DNA of 14,575 nucleotides from an uncultured Acetatifactor sp. Its GTDB lineage: Bacteria > Bacillota > Clostridia > Lachnospirales > Lachnospiraceae. The stretch covers positions 1 to 14,575 of the forward strand of contig CANRMK010000015.1 in NCBI GenBank assembly GCA_947631715.1, in the 5' to 3' direction. This document shows positions 14,487 through 14,575 of this stretch, piece after piece (positions within the stretch are counted from its first letter, which is position 1; each line of letters starts with the position of its first letter). Under the pieces are notes generated by a model. That model had not been told where the DNA came from, made no database searches, and saw nothing but the letters and a program-made list of their open reading frames with translations. Position numbers and translations under genes: made by a program.

Positions 14487-14575
14487 TGGCGGATCAGGAG
14501 TAACAGTTCAGCCATTCCCTTGCAAGTCACGCCCGGTACTGCCGATGTTCTCCCGGCAGACGCGCTTCCGCTCGG
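14487..14575. other. GC-rich tail after the T-box with no evident plus-strand gene start
   Basis: These 89 bases, where the T-box-controlled gene should begin, have no ATG with a ribosome binding site; the only ATG (14545) has none. A perfect hairpin, CTGCCG (14539-14544) with CGGCAG (14554-14559), encloses that ATG. On the minus strand a frame runs in from the right edge and stops at 14508-14510 (ending NIGSTGRDLQGNG), so this could be the C-terminus of a convergent gene. It could also be a dispersed palindromic repeat. The evidence does not decide between these. Confidence 0.35.

Overview
The window reads as a chromosomal segment of a Gram-positive anaerobe of the Clostridia, most likely a gut Lachnospiraceae. 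The grounds are moderately GC-rich coding sequence, strong AGGAGG-type ribosome binding sites, a class II (Firmicutes-type) galT, a VanW/YoaR-type wall protein, an alaR-alaT-like regulator/aminotransferase pair, an indole-scavenging type TrpB2, and a T-box leader. The species cannot be named from sequence alone. No rRNA, tRNA, CRISPR array, insertion sequence or phage gene is visible.

Layout. (1) 1-2853: a terminator of an upstream gene, a short leader with two hairpins, then galK-galT of the Leloir pathway. (2) 2854-3660: a gap with no clear terminator, then a minus-strand gene for a membrane-anchored protein of unknown function, with a divergent promoter region at its 5' end. (3) 3685-8570: a plus-strand run starting with a previously unlisted 34-residue membrane peptide, then a VanW-domain secreted protein, an AIR-synthase/HypE-like protein, an Lrp/AsnC regulator, a class I/II aminotransferase overlapping it by 4 nt, and the tRNA wobble methyltransferase TrmL. 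(4) 8579-12697: a promoter followed by a compact signalling cluster. It encodes a stand-alone Hpt phosphotransfer protein, a 726-residue FapA/DUF342 protein whose N-terminus is about ten tandem 26-residue helical repeats, a response regulator with an HD-GYP c-di-GMP phosphodiesterase output, and a 104-residue unknown protein. (5) 12734-14122: trpB2. (6) 14135-14575: a promoter, a T-box riboswitch whose specifier reads as CCU (proline) with a TGGT discriminator contact, its intrinsic terminator, and a GC-rich hairpin-containing tail in which no regulated gene starts.

The most interesting part is region 4. An Hpt protein and a receiver/HD-GYP protein flank a repeat-bearing FapA protein with no histidine kinase nearby. 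This looks like the downstream half of a multistep phosphorelay that controls c-di-GMP, with the FapA protein as a scaffold or target. That role is inference; the domains themselves are well supported. The second notable item is the small membrane peptide at 3685-3789, which has its own strong ribosome binding site and a near-consensus promoter. The third is the apparently orphaned proline T-box at the right edge.
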